Below, in pieces: positions 1-11,200 of a stretch of 28,829 bases of DNA (position 1 is the stretch's first letter; every line of letters starts with the position of its first letter). The stretch comes from Choristocarpus tenellus KU-1152 (lineage: Eukaryota; Phaeophyceae): positions 1 to 28,829 of the forward strand of contig CAXNAD020000117.1 in NCBI GenBank assembly GCA_964200185.2, in the 5' to 3' direction. The translations under genes were made by a program, and so were the position numbers. Below the pieces are notes generated by a model that did no database searches, had not been told where the DNA came from, and saw only the letters and a program-made list of their open reading frames with translations.

Positions 1-59
1 TGGTGGTGATGAAGCCCCATCTTTGATGATGCTCATCACTCCTCAATTTGCACTTGTCC

Positions 60-89
60 AACCGTAACCTCGTACCCTCGGTTACGGTT
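60..89. repeat. Perfect 10-bp inverted repeat (hairpin)
   Basis: Bases 60-69 are the exact reverse complement of bases 80-89, with a 10-base spacer. The arms read AACCGTAACC and GGTTACGGTT. No gene lies next to it, so a terminator role is not supported. It could be a small regulatory palindrome or part of an element end. The repeat is seen directly; its function is unknown. Confidence 0.7.
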
Positions 90-112
90 CGTTTTTGTTC
101 GTTTTTGTTCGT
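87..112. repeat. Short 10-bp tandem repeat
   Basis: The unit GTTTTTGTTC occurs twice in full (91-100 and 101-110) with partial copies on both sides. It directly follows the hairpin at 60-89. It is a simple minisatellite-like run with no visible function. Confidence 0.7.
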
Positions 113-200
113 CTGATCCGTCTTGCCCGGTGATTTTCTTCACCGCCCTTGCCTGAGTGAACCACACCGCCACAGAATCACACGATTCACACAGGGTCAA

Positions 201-246
201 AATGCAAAACGACCAAAACCTGGGTACCTCTCGTTTACTTTGGCTC
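201..246 (+). repeat. Dispersed 46-bp element, copy 1
   Basis: This segment matches the reverse complement of 26063-26108 at 44 of 46 positions and is more loosely related to 26324-26362 in the same orientation. The similarity stops abruptly on both sides by eye, so it is a short discrete element. It may be part of a mobile element terminus or a conserved small element. No coding capacity is evident. Confidence 0.7.
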
Positions 247-839
247 ACTTCTGTGTAGTACTGCTTCGAAGTATAAAATGCTCGAAAAAGTCTCCGATGT
301 TATCTTGAGGAGAATTGGGCTTGGTGAAACGAAGGTGTAGTCACCCAAGTCTCCATTATTGGAATTTTGTGGTTTTCAGGAGGGTAAAAATGTCAAATCA
401 TGTTGCAGTGTTGTGAACCACGTCAGGCAGTTCGATCCGTTTCAGTTCAATTACTTGAGAATGGAAGACAACCTAACTAACTGAAAAAGTTAGATTATTC
501 AATTACTTACATTATTTTATGATAATACAAGCAGAAACATGAGTGAAACACATCAGAAGTCAGAAAGCCGCACAACCCAAGTGTATTGGTCATAAGGTGT
601 CACTACCTAGCACTCCCAACACATTTTGACTTCGGATCTGCCTAAGATCACAGACAAACTTTTGCGCTTCCAGAGGGACTCCAAACAAGCCATGGACCTA
701 GCAATGCCACCCCCCACTAAGCGACTTGCGCACATTTCGCGCGCATCGTCTCGTGTGCTGACAGTTCAAACGTGTTAATCGAATTTTTCTTGCCCAGTTA
801 ATTTCAAGCGGAAGTTCTTTCGGTTCACAACACTACCAA

Positions 840-1830
840 CAAGGTTTTCGATCCAAACACTGTGCCACTAACACTTTGACATGATGCTGCGAATGTTTAA
901 GTCACCATTGGTATCTTGTGGATATCGGGCAGGCGAAGCGGTCAAACATGCGTTTCGGATCGCATCAAGAAATGTGAAACTGGGTATTTTGCAAATTCTC
1001 CAAAATGTTGGGCTCAAGTCACCATTATTGGTATTTTACGATTATTGGCCAGGTGAAGTGATCAAACATGGGTTGTGGATCCATCCAAGCAATGTATTAC
1101 TGGCGCTTCTAGAAAACTTTGCAAAACGGTGCCAGTCAAGTCACCAATGGTATCTTGTGGATACCAGGGAGGTGAAACGACCAAGGATATGTTTTCGATC
1201 CAATGAAGCAATGAATACCTGGCTCTTCTGCAAAATGCTGGAGAACGTTTGCACTTCAAGTCATCATTGACATCTTACCAATATTATGCAGGTAAAACGG
1301 TAAAATATGAGTGTTGTCCGGGAATGTGAAAGTGGCACATTTGTATGATATGCAAAATGTTGCCGATCAAGTCACCATTGGTACGATTTTGGGTCAGTAA
1401 AATGATCAAACATGTGTTTTGGATCCCTCTAAGGAAATGTATAAAACTGGCACTTTCAAATATATTTCTGTAAACTGTAACAACCGTTCCAGTCGCTATT
1501 ACTGATATTTTGACGAAATTGGGCAGGTGACACGGTCAAAAAAATGTTCTGTAAAAAAAACTTTTGAGTGTTACTGCTCAAGTTACCATTGATATCTTGT
1601 TCCTATTAGGCAGGAGAAACGGTCAAACAAGGGATACGTTACTGATCCATCTAAACAGTGTGAAACTGACTTCTTATGAAAAACTGGAAAATGGAGCCCC
1701 TTGTGTCACCATTTGTTCTTGGTCGATATTTGGCAGTTCATACCGTCGAACATGGTTTGGTTGTGGACCTATCCAAGCAATGTGTAACTTACACAGCAAA
1801 TCATTTTGGGATAGCGACAAACAATCTTGC
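840..1830. repeat. Degenerate tandem array, unit about 120 bp, about 8 copies
   Basis: The anchor AAGTCACCATTGGTATCTTG and its variants recur at about 899, 1016, 1138, 1258, 1369, 1490, 1580 and 1703. The spacing is mostly 111-123 bp, with one short 90-bp unit. Other shared blocks inside the unit are a 'GGCAGGTGAAACGGTCAAACATG'-like block (GGCAGG, then GTCAAACATG), GGATCCATCCAAGCAATGTG, and a 'CTTCTGCAAAATGCT'-like block. The copies are well diverged, with many substitutions and indels, so the array is old. Related half-units seem to occur at about 286 and 347. Long open frames across the array (for example 881-1270) are by-products of the repeat rather than a gene. The array looks like a decayed satellite; subterminal repeats of a mobile element are an alternative. 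Confidence 0.8.
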
Positions 1831-1869
1831 GTAATGAAGAAAGCATGTGCGACAAGCAAATCTTAAAAA

Positions 1870-4226
1870 GGTGCTCCACCTTGCTAAATAAAACCCCCAC
1901 TAAGCCCTGGTGGTGAGAGGGGCGTGGATACAACAGATTATTAAAACATATTTTTATTGGCTCTGTTTTGCAATGATACTAATAGTTGAATATTATTAAT
2001 GATCCAGAAATACAGCACAAGTATGTTTGTCAAACCTCAGTCCTCTCTGCCTTGAAAACTGAAAGAAAAAACGGTTGAATCACGTATGGGCTAATGCATA
2101 CAAGCCTAGAGCGCTAAATCTAATTCTACTGTAAGTTGACCACAGGATGACATACACCTGTATCTGGCATACCTACCTCGCATCATCTTCAGGAGGAGAG
2201 TGAACTCAACCAGTCAGGCAATACTTCTGGTATCAAATATAGAACTTACAGTCTGCTAGGTGGAAATGTACACTGGGAAAGTCGCCTGTGTGTTTGTTGT
2301 ACAATGTGTGGCGTATTGTGGTGGGTATGGCAATATTTAGGGGACAGCTCGAATCACGTTTGTGGGGAAATAGAAGCTGACTTTAGATTGATTTGTTACG
2401 TGTTGTTGGGTTGAGTGTTCACTGCTGCATGGAAACCATTATCTTTGGGTGGTGAGCAATTAATATGACAACGTAGATTGGGACATTGAATGATCCCACT
2501 TGGCGGAATGTCTAGTAAACGTCTGAATGAAAAAAGCGAAGGTCGGAACTTTAATCCAAAACACTACATTTTTTAAGGTATCACATGTCAACATACACTT
2601 AAATCAATGTAGACTTCGACAGATGATAGTTGAGTCAGAATTTTATACAACTGTAGTTTCTACCTATTTTAATATTAATAGTGCATGTTCATAGTGTGGA
2701 TCATTCCAACCAGGACATGGCAGGTTGGGACCAAAAATATATTTATACTAGGAGTGACACAAAACTTTTCAAAGATCTGACTTTTCCAGGCTTGATGAAA
2801 TAACAACCACTCTGGAAAGAAGATGAGCTAGAGAACATTCTTGTCAACATGTTAGAGGGAAATGACTAAGTTAAATCAATTGAGAGGTTCGCAAGGTTGT
2901 ATTTTAACGATATTGAGATAGGGCAGAAAGATGTCATTTTACAATTGCAGGAAGGACATTTGCTAAATTGTGGAATCAGTTTTGTGTAAAGGGGGAATAT
3001 CAATCTTGGGTACAATATTGTGCACATAAAGAAATGTAGTGTATTGCACAGGGTAAGAAAGATGACTTAGAATGAAATAGGGTCCAAACCTACCTACATC
3101 TCAATTGATTTAGCTCACTATAAGGGAGTGAGACAGGGTCTCTTGCACATACCATGGTAAGCCTGCAATAATACATCTAATATGGGACAGAGGTGGAAAC
3201 CATAGCATTGTAGATATGTAATCAAGGAAGTCATTGAAGTGCTAGCTAGCATGATTTTCCTATAATGTGCACAAAAAGATGTTCCTGCAGACCAAGTGTT
3301 GAAAGTATAAAAAATCTTGCCAGCCATAGCTCCAGTAGAGGCATAGGTTTCAGGCAGCAAACGACAAAGAAACCTTGGATCTAACTTCTGGGTAGTGAGC
3401 AATCCGATTTTTGTCTCGCCTCATATAGCACTCCTTTGAATATCACAAGGGCTTCATGAACTTCTGTGATTGAGAACACTGGCCCAAGTTCAATGTCATC
3501 CTCCCACATCACTTGGTGAAACTCAAATAAAGTCATGTCAGCAATATAAAACAAAAGACTGTCTATGGGTATTCTCTGCAAAGTGGCAGTAGATCCCTCT
3601 CACTACAACACAACTCATTAAAGCTCTTCCTGCCGATTTGTTGCATACTGCCATTGCCCAAAGTTCTATTTCTCATGATAGCAAACACCGTAACATATCC
3701 ATACCACAGCTAAGGTTTCTCTTCCAGTACAAGGCGTTTGACTGTAGGGGGTGGAGACTTTGATGTGAACTGCGTTCTCATACTCTCCTCACATCAGAAA
3801 CAAACACACATGGAATTCACGTTTCAACTACTGTCCAATCAATCCTTCAGACTATCAGTGGTCACCATGACCATGACATGAAGAACATCTAGCACTCGTA
3901 TGTTTTTACTTCATTCCATCTGCCTTGCAATAGGTACCATCACTCAATAATACGCTACATCAAGAACCATACTGAAAGTCTAACAGACTCACATCACACA
4001 CCTTCAAGGTGCTTTTACATGCTATCATTGTCAGTTGGTAAAAACTGAACAAACTGAACTCAACAAATTATGGGGGAAGATTCGGTAAATGCACCTAGAC
4101 AAGCAAATCTACAGGAGTCCCACTGATGGACAGCACTTAAACATCACTTCTATGCCATGTCGCATTCATCTCGCAGTTGGAACCTCCTCTTCAGATGCTG
4201 TTGCATCAAGAAACTCCCTCTCCTAT
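1870..4226. other. Gene-poor intergenic stretch
   Basis: About 2.3 kb of AT-rich sequence with no exon I can support. Two adjoining minus-strand open frames (3581-3381 and 3402-3118) overlap by about 20 bases in different frames and have a mildly coding-like residue mix. No family was recognised and no splice sites clearly join them. The region also holds the downstream flank of the minus-strand gene that ends at 4227. Confidence 0.4.
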
Positions 4227-7200
4227 TTATGTACTGGGTTCACTAGGATCTTCAAACTTAGACTGTGAGTCATTGGGCAGTGATCCACCATCATCTTCTG
4301 GTGATGCTGAGTCAGTTGGCCCAACAGTCTGCACATGAAAAGGAGAGGAGACAACAAGCAAAGCGGAAATGAAATTCAGGCTCTTGAGGCTATATTTTTC
4401 ACTAAAGTACTTTCCAAAATCCACAAGACCACTTGGAAGCTAGGAGCGAGAAACAACAGCCTACTCTTGCAAGGCATACAAAAAGGGCATCAAACATCAA
4501 ATTTGCGGTATCATGGTAAAAGTTGTAACACACATTTTTGTTGTCAGTCTATTTTTAGACCCACCTTGTTTGCCTCTACCTTCCCGTCCTGGATGAGCTT
4601 CTCCTTGAGCAACTTCTTCTTCAACATTCTTGCCTCCTTCTCCTCATCAGTAAGCTCAACCACATCCTCCTCGACCTTCTTCCTCTTTGTCTTTCCTTTC
4701 CTAGATTTCTTCTTTTTAGAATCTTCACCATCTTCCTCATCACGCTCTTGCCAAATGACTTTTTTCCCAAACTTCTTCATCGCTGCAGAATAAGCAATCT
4801 CATATCCCTTCCTGAAAGCATTCTCAAACACCTTTTCATCAGCCTTGTACTGCTCCAAGGTCAGTCTTGTATCACGGGCCCAATACAGCTTTGTCCATTC
4901 CTTCTTAAGGATGATATCCGCCTCTTTCTGCCCATTTTTAAAGTGCATGGTGTACAAACATGTGGCATCAAAAGGATGTGTATTTTATTTGGGATGCAAG
5001 AGAAAGGAACATTTACAACAGAACAGAAAGACAACTAACTCAAAACAAGAAATTAACCTGTGTTTCAGGTATCAGAAACAAAATACGTACTACATAAATG
5101 CAGCAATAAGCCTAAACAGAGCACCCACTCTACTGAGTGCATGTACCCTTGTCAGCTCCCAGTAGACTCAAAGCAAGTATATGGAAGCTGTAGACTACAA
5201 TCATGCCCAGACAACACTCACAAAGGCATGTTCAGCTATACGATCCATGGCGTCTTCCTGTGACTTCTTCTGCAGTGCTTCCAAGTGCTTTCTGGTAGCT
5301 TCTTCGTCATCCTCCTCTTGTTTCTGTGCCTCCTCTGGTGTGAGCTTTGGCTTCATCTGAAATTTGAAAAAAACACAGTTTGAAGCCAGTCAACAAGGTA
5401 TGCCAGGTATTAAAGCAGCACATGCATACATCATCCTCATCTCATCTCATCATCTCAAATGACACCAAAAATGACCAAAACCATTCCAACTGGAAGTTTC
5501 TCATGAACCATCACTCTTGCATATTGCAAATTTTTAAATTTCACTTCACAGAATACTTTTTGAGTCAGGGGACAAATTCATGGAAGGGAATGGTCCAATT
5601 GACATATAGAGTGTGGGCTAAATCACACCCACTCCTACTCTTTCACATCACTAGGAGCACATCAGACAAACACAATGTCCAAAATTCTCAGGTACATCAG
5701 AACATGCTCTTGGAGGTTCTAATGGAAGGATAAAGCAAACAAACAATTAACACTCAAGACTGCACAAAAATTCAATTCTCTCCATGTGGCCATGTCAATA
5801 AAATACACATCATGGAACTTGGGAATGTCAGGGATCCATCCAAGTTAATACAAAGAGCGTGAGTACCTGTAACCAACACCTTTGACCTTTGACAATTACT
5901 CACAAGTACATTAGTCGCTGAAAATGATCAAAAGAGGGTAACTGAAAGACAACTATCTCACCTGAGAACGTTTTTCAAGAATCTTTTGTCTGTATCCCTC
6001 AAACCCTCCTGAAATCATATTTGAGAGTTCTGCACGACGGTCCAATCCCTCCCGTCGCATATCCATGATGTACCTGTTATGTATCTCTTCTCCTGTGCCA
6101 AATGAAAACGCCTGCAAAAAAATAGGTGGGGTGTCTCCGAAATTTACTTCATAAGGCTAATAACTAACACTTCTTACACTTGTAGAGCAAAATTGTGATA
6201 TGAAAGGAATAGCCTTGTGTAAAGTCAGAAGGTATCACACGAGGATGTAACCTAAACATGGAGATATACAGCCTGAAATATGCATGTTCCGCTAGCAAAG
6301 TTATGTTCAAATTGATTCAGTTGATTAAGCACTTATTATAATGGCGAAGGAATATGGACCTCTCTAGTCTCACAGTGATTGTGTAGATGATCACGTAGTG
6401 TAGATGCTTCATATGAGGACTAGGTACAGTCATACTCCTTTCATCTATTACTAAAAAAAATGTGTTTCTGGCATTTTTCCAGTAAGGTGCACAGGAGCAT
6501 CATTATTTTACTGGACTCTTCCCTAACCAGTAACAAACAAGCGATTCCATGTTTAACCCAACCCCATGTTATTTGCACATCCCCATGATCCTGAAGTTGA
6601 AATTGTTGAGAACATCCAGCAACCACACCAATCACTTCACATCCATCACTGTGAACACTCAACAGAATGTCATGGTCATACAAATGTTCACTGAGACTGA
6701 ACATGGTTGATGATCATTCACTATGCTAGTGGTGTCAACCATGCCAACAAGGTGTACTGCTTGTTAAGTACCTCCCAGCATCCCCCCCTTTCATGGACCT
6801 GATAACTGCATATTAATAGTGCTATCATGGCCTTCTTGATTAGTCCAAGACAACTAACGTCAGATAATGAATGTTGATGCGAAGTCATCTTTACTTCAAA
6901 TCATACAAGAAAGGTGCCTTCACCTATGTTTCTATCTATGTTGAACACAACAAAGAGGGTTGGATGTGTGACCACTGTCAAGATGAAAAATCAGCACAAA
7001 TTTGAATCAACCAAGATAGTAACATTAACAATGACAAAAGATCACAATTCCTAAAAAAGTAATCCACAACACACCTTTTTCCTCCCTCACACATCTGTAT
7101 CATGTTGATGGGTACAAAAAATAGAATTTTATCCTTAGGATTTCACACACAGCAAAAAGAAGATACCATATTATTATACTCAAATATCAATGTCTGAATG

Positions 7201-10200
7201 AAATTCAGTCCAGCTTTGTGTTGTGCATGTTATTGCAGGATGTCATCATCAAGTTTAACCCTAACCCTATTGACCACTGGACAAACAACAAAGGAAAAAT
7301 CTTCAACTGCCTACAGCACCTCGAAATACATACTTCTGGACTGGGGCAATGTTGCCAACCTACTCATACACAGTTCATATCAGGCAAAAAATGCAAACTC
7401 AAATCAGTAAAATCCTTCACTGCATGCAAGATTTTTGAATAGGAATTTATGCCCAGTTCACAAACCTCCAAGTTTGAAGTGTGCAGCATGTTACTTAGAA
7501 GTATCATTCTTGGGGTGGTATATGTTATCTACATGACTTCTAGAACACTGGCAGGACCTGGGGTTTTGTATTAAGTTATTGGTGTATACATTTAAAGAAA
7601 TAGATTTTTGCTTAATGAACAAATGCAGTCATTGGTACTTGAGCTCTTCCATGTTCAAAAACCGGGTCTCTTAAGGCCGGGCACAAACAGCATACACTAA
7701 AAAAACTATCAAGACAACGGATTGATGTGAAGCCATCAAATGTGTTTAGGGCTTCACAATTCAACATTTCTACCACCATAATACTAACTTTTTGATCGCA
7801 GTGTTGAAGGGTCCAAGAACTTTACCAAGACAAAAAAGGTACACACAGATGATCAGTATTGGCCTTGAAAGTGGTACATAATAGTTACCAAGGCAATTAA
7901 TTGCCTTCCAGGAGTCAACAGGCAGGACGTCAGACTTGTCCCTACATTTCATAGACGTGCCGATCATATAGCCAGAGCAATCAAGTAGGTCCAGAGACAT
8001 CATCACAATGTACCAAAGGCGGAAGGATCTACGCCTAATTGACCAACCCAGAGGACTAGAGCACCAATGTATTACTACAAGTACAGTTGGTGTGCATCTC
8101 AGAAGGTATGTTTGTAGGTTCGTGCGGGTGCGGTATGTATAGAGGGAGATATATGAGGTGTGCGATACTTCAATTTTTCCTACATCTTCACATCAAAATT
8201 TATACTCTGAATGCATGCTATATACAGCACTATATATAATGCTTGGTAGTAATTATTTGTCATTGCATCATGCACCATACACCATAAACCACACAACACA
8301 CACTTGGCAGTAAGACAGGAGGGTGCTGAAGGGTAGATTGAACACTCCATCCAACAGTGTTGATAGCCAAAAGAGGGGCCTGTAAAAAAAGTGTTACTAT
8401 CCACCGAGCTTAGCAACACAGCATAGTCCTGAGGCTCCAAAAGCTAATCCAAGGGTTGTTATCTCCTATCATTTCCAGCACAGATATGTTGTGTACTTCA
8501 GTAGATAGGCTCCTGAGTTTACAGGTTAATCTTTTGAATTCGATAGTGCAACTTTCAAATGTCAGGATTTTTCTGCCAACTGGAACTTGCAATTCAATTA
8601 ACCAAAACTTGTACAGGTTTTTCAAAAGGTGGTGTCATCACCTACCATAAATCACATAGGACATCTCAATTCACAGTTCCAACATATGATCACGAGGAGA
8701 GCATTATGCAGGTGTGGTCAGAACAAGGACTTGCAACAGAGGGTGGAATAATAATCTCAACAAAGTAAACAATTACGCAAACCTTCCCCACATGCTGGAT
8801 GACAGGGATAAATCCCCTTTGCAAAACCTCGTTCTCAAATTTGTATCAATAGAAGATCTCTCATAATACATTCAGGTAGACCACACACAAACTCTATCTA
8901 CAACATGTTTCCTCTTGATAAAATAACCAGCAACCATTGTAGCATATACCTGCTATTCATGAACAAGTGAAATTGGTATCTGGTTGTTTTCTCCAAAGAG
9001 AAACCTTAGATATATAGAGTTTGAGTCAAAAGAAGCAGATACCCGACAACAAATGTATATCCAGACATTCTGTCATATTTTCCCCACCATATTGAGAAAA
9101 CTGACAGTATGAGCACCAGTAATCGCGTAATCAACACAACATGCAGGAAGTCCACATGCACACAAACCATACATGGAATTAAATCTGACATACTAGAGAG
9201 GTAGGCTGGTGGTGGAATTCATTTTTCTTGTGCATTGCACTAAGGTATGTAAAATTAGTGGCATGTGCATGCCCTCAAAGTACCAAAATTATTACCCTAA
9301 TTAGTCTACTCGGCATGTATGTACAGACAGGTATGCCTCAAAATGTGATCGGTCAGTCCGTGTTGACATTCCTTGCCTCTCCTTTCAGCTTCATTACAGT
9401 GTGCACAGTGAAATGAGGAAGCAGATAAGCAACCTCCAATAGCAGTAATGGAAAATAACTGTACAATAGATAGCAGGGGGTTGAGATGAGATCATCTCTG
9501 CATATGCTCTTAACTGCATTTACCAATACATGAAAACAAAAACCAAGAACAAACAGGCACACCCCAGTTTGCTGTTGGCAAATTCCTTTGCACTGTCGAA
9601 ATTCAGGTAAGCATTTATCTCACACTACTTAACACCCTTTGGTGAAGCTTTTTAAAGTCAACAATGATCAATAGCCTACAATGTTCACACATGTCAATAT
9701 GGTTTTGGTTTGAGAAGCCCTACACGCCCTGAGTAACCTACTCCCCTAGAGTTGACCTTGACCGTAACAGTCACTCAAATGGCACCAATGTACTTCTAGT
9801 ACTATACAAAGATGTAGTCTGGAACTCCCCAAAACATGGTTAAATGGAAGAAATCAACACGACAAAAAAAAGAACGTGCAAAAACACTGTCATGACACAC
9901 CTTGTTCGTGGCATTCTCCATCAGGAAGGCCTCGGCACTGAGGCGAATAATATCATCACGCGCGATTGTCTCGACCGGAAGTACATCCGTCAAATTTGCA
10001 ACCCGTACTGGGCCGCCTTCCCTACCGTCCACAATCTCACCCACTCGAATGAAGGTGTATTCAAGCCCGGACGCCTGTCCACAAATGCCCCGACGCAGAA
10101 AGTAACGCACAGGACTTCACGGTTATGCTCATAAGCTTAAATATCTATAATAGTCATATTGTAACAACATGTAAAGATATCAAGGCTTGATTCTTGGCAA

Positions 10201-10724
10201 AAGAGGACCTGTTACGCTTCACACACCTTGAGAGCCTCATCGATACCCTTGCTCGCCACTGCCTCTGCAGAAATCGAGGAAGTCATCACTATGGACTTGA
10301 CACCAGCCGCCTTTGCCACTCCCAAATAATCTTTGATGACATCACCATCACAGTCGAAGCATAGCCAAGCGTTACACCCTTCAAGCTTCTTTTGCATCAC
10401 GGTGGGATCAGCGCTGTTACCTTCGTCAAAGTCAAGCACATCCAGTAGGCCGCTGTAGCGTGACCTGCGACTTACAAGGCGCTTTTTAGCAAATAAGTTG
10501 CTGGGAGAGAAGGCGACGATCTTTGACCACTTGCTCTGGGCCTGCAAGACATCGAAGACGAAATTGTCGGCACGTTCTGTCGAGTTGAGGAAGCCCGACA
10601 CCAGAACTGTGCCCAAGTCGATTTTCTCAGATGGCTGTTCAAGCTTTTTTTCCACTTCCGACGAACCGCCTTCAAAAAAGAGGCGAGCCGCTAGCCTTTG
10701 GACCGTGCAGGGGCGTACATGAGA
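4227..10724 (-). CDS. NAD(P)-binding (atypical SDR/NmrA-like) protein with charged helical C-terminus; 5' exon missing
   Basis: Six exons join on the minus strand: 10724-10227, 10074-9901, 6111-5962, 5356-5222, 4927-4565 and 4328-4227 (TAA at 4229-4227). Together they give about 473 residues. Every junction is GT...AG and phase 0, and each exon length is a multiple of three. Exons 1-2 form a Rossmann-like domain. It has a first strand (VLVSGF), a mid-domain AWLCFDCDGDVIKDYL, a strand ending VMTSS, then ASGLEYTFIRVGEIVDG, the pattern seen in atypical SDR/NmrA proteins. The usual glycine-rich nucleotide loop is degenerate (SGFLNSTERADN), so cofactor binding is uncertain. Exons 3-6 encode a charged, lysine/glutamate-rich helical region with a basic tract near KKKKSRKGKTKRKK and an acidic Ser/Pro tail. 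The first visible exon opens after an acceptor (TTGCAG) with no ATG in frame, so an upstream exon, perhaps with a targeting peptide (RLAARLFF follows), is missing. A plastid or mitochondrial site is inferred. Two separate genes split at the 3.8-kb intron is the main alternative. Confidence 0.72.
6112..9900. other. Large 3.8-kb phase-0 intron
   Basis: This stretch separates exon 10074-9901 from exon 6111-5962 of the minus-strand NAD(P)-binding gene. On the minus strand it begins GTGTGT and ends in a T-rich tract plus TGCAG. It is several times longer than the other introns here. The open frames inside it are short and on both strands, without recognisable domains. I see no intact mobile element in it. 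Confidence 0.5.
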
Positions 10725-11200
10725 CTGCAAGTGGCACAAGTGGAGGCTTGGATGTGAGTATCCTGCCGGATCAACTCAAACATGCACAAGACCAACTCGT
10801 AGAACATATATACCGGTCAATAATATCGTTTTCTATATGGAGGGTATTTATCGCTAACCAGGGTTAATTTACATGATCTTTGCCGTGGAGTTGAACGAGT
10901 ATTGACATTGGGTAAGGTTGCAATCACGACTCATACGTCTCACCCGGCGAATGACGTGTGGGACAAAAGCGAAGGAACTTGAGATAGCTGCCAAGCCTAG
11001 AATGGCAGGAAGGCGCATGTCTTAAGATCAAGTAGCAGGGTATGCAACAGGTTCCTCCCCTCTCGGATCGTTGTTGGGGTGAGTGTCGTAATCGTCAGAC
11101 ATGGAGTGTGCATCAAATGGATGAATGACCATGTGCAGGCGTTTTTCTCCTTGTTAATCCCATTTTGTATCCGTCCCATTTTGCTGCTAGGTATTGTGAG
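10725..11200. promoter_or_regulatory. Divergent upstream region between two genes
   Basis: The stretch separates the first visible exon of the minus-strand NAD(P)-binding gene from the start codon of the plus-strand glycosyltransferase gene. It must contain the missing 5' exon of the former as well as promoter sequence. It holds a TATA-rich patch near 10806-10811 and a TGACGTGT motif at 10952-10959 resembling a bZIP half-site. ACGTC about 15 bases to its left makes a 5-bp inverted pair with GACGT. Function is inferred from position only. Confidence 0.35.
11028..11132 (-). other. Small acidic open frame in the divergent region (34 codons)
   Basis: A minus-strand frame starts with ATG at 11132 and stops at 11028. 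Its peptide contains MSDDYDTHPNNDPRGEEP and reads more like a real acidic exon than a chance frame. It could be a separate microprotein, a terminal exon of an unrecognised antisense gene, or the missing first exon of the NAD(P)-binding gene. For the last option, a weak phase-0 donor (GTTGCA) lies just after GEEP. None of these is proven, and it may be chance. Confidence 0.2.

Noticed and set aside
881-1866. Long open frames across the left end
   Set aside because: They follow the tandem repeat period and have no recognisable domain; they are a by-product of the array.
7255-7270. Telomere-like AACCCTAACCCT motif
   Set aside because: Only two units inside an intron; too short to be an interstitial telomere tract.
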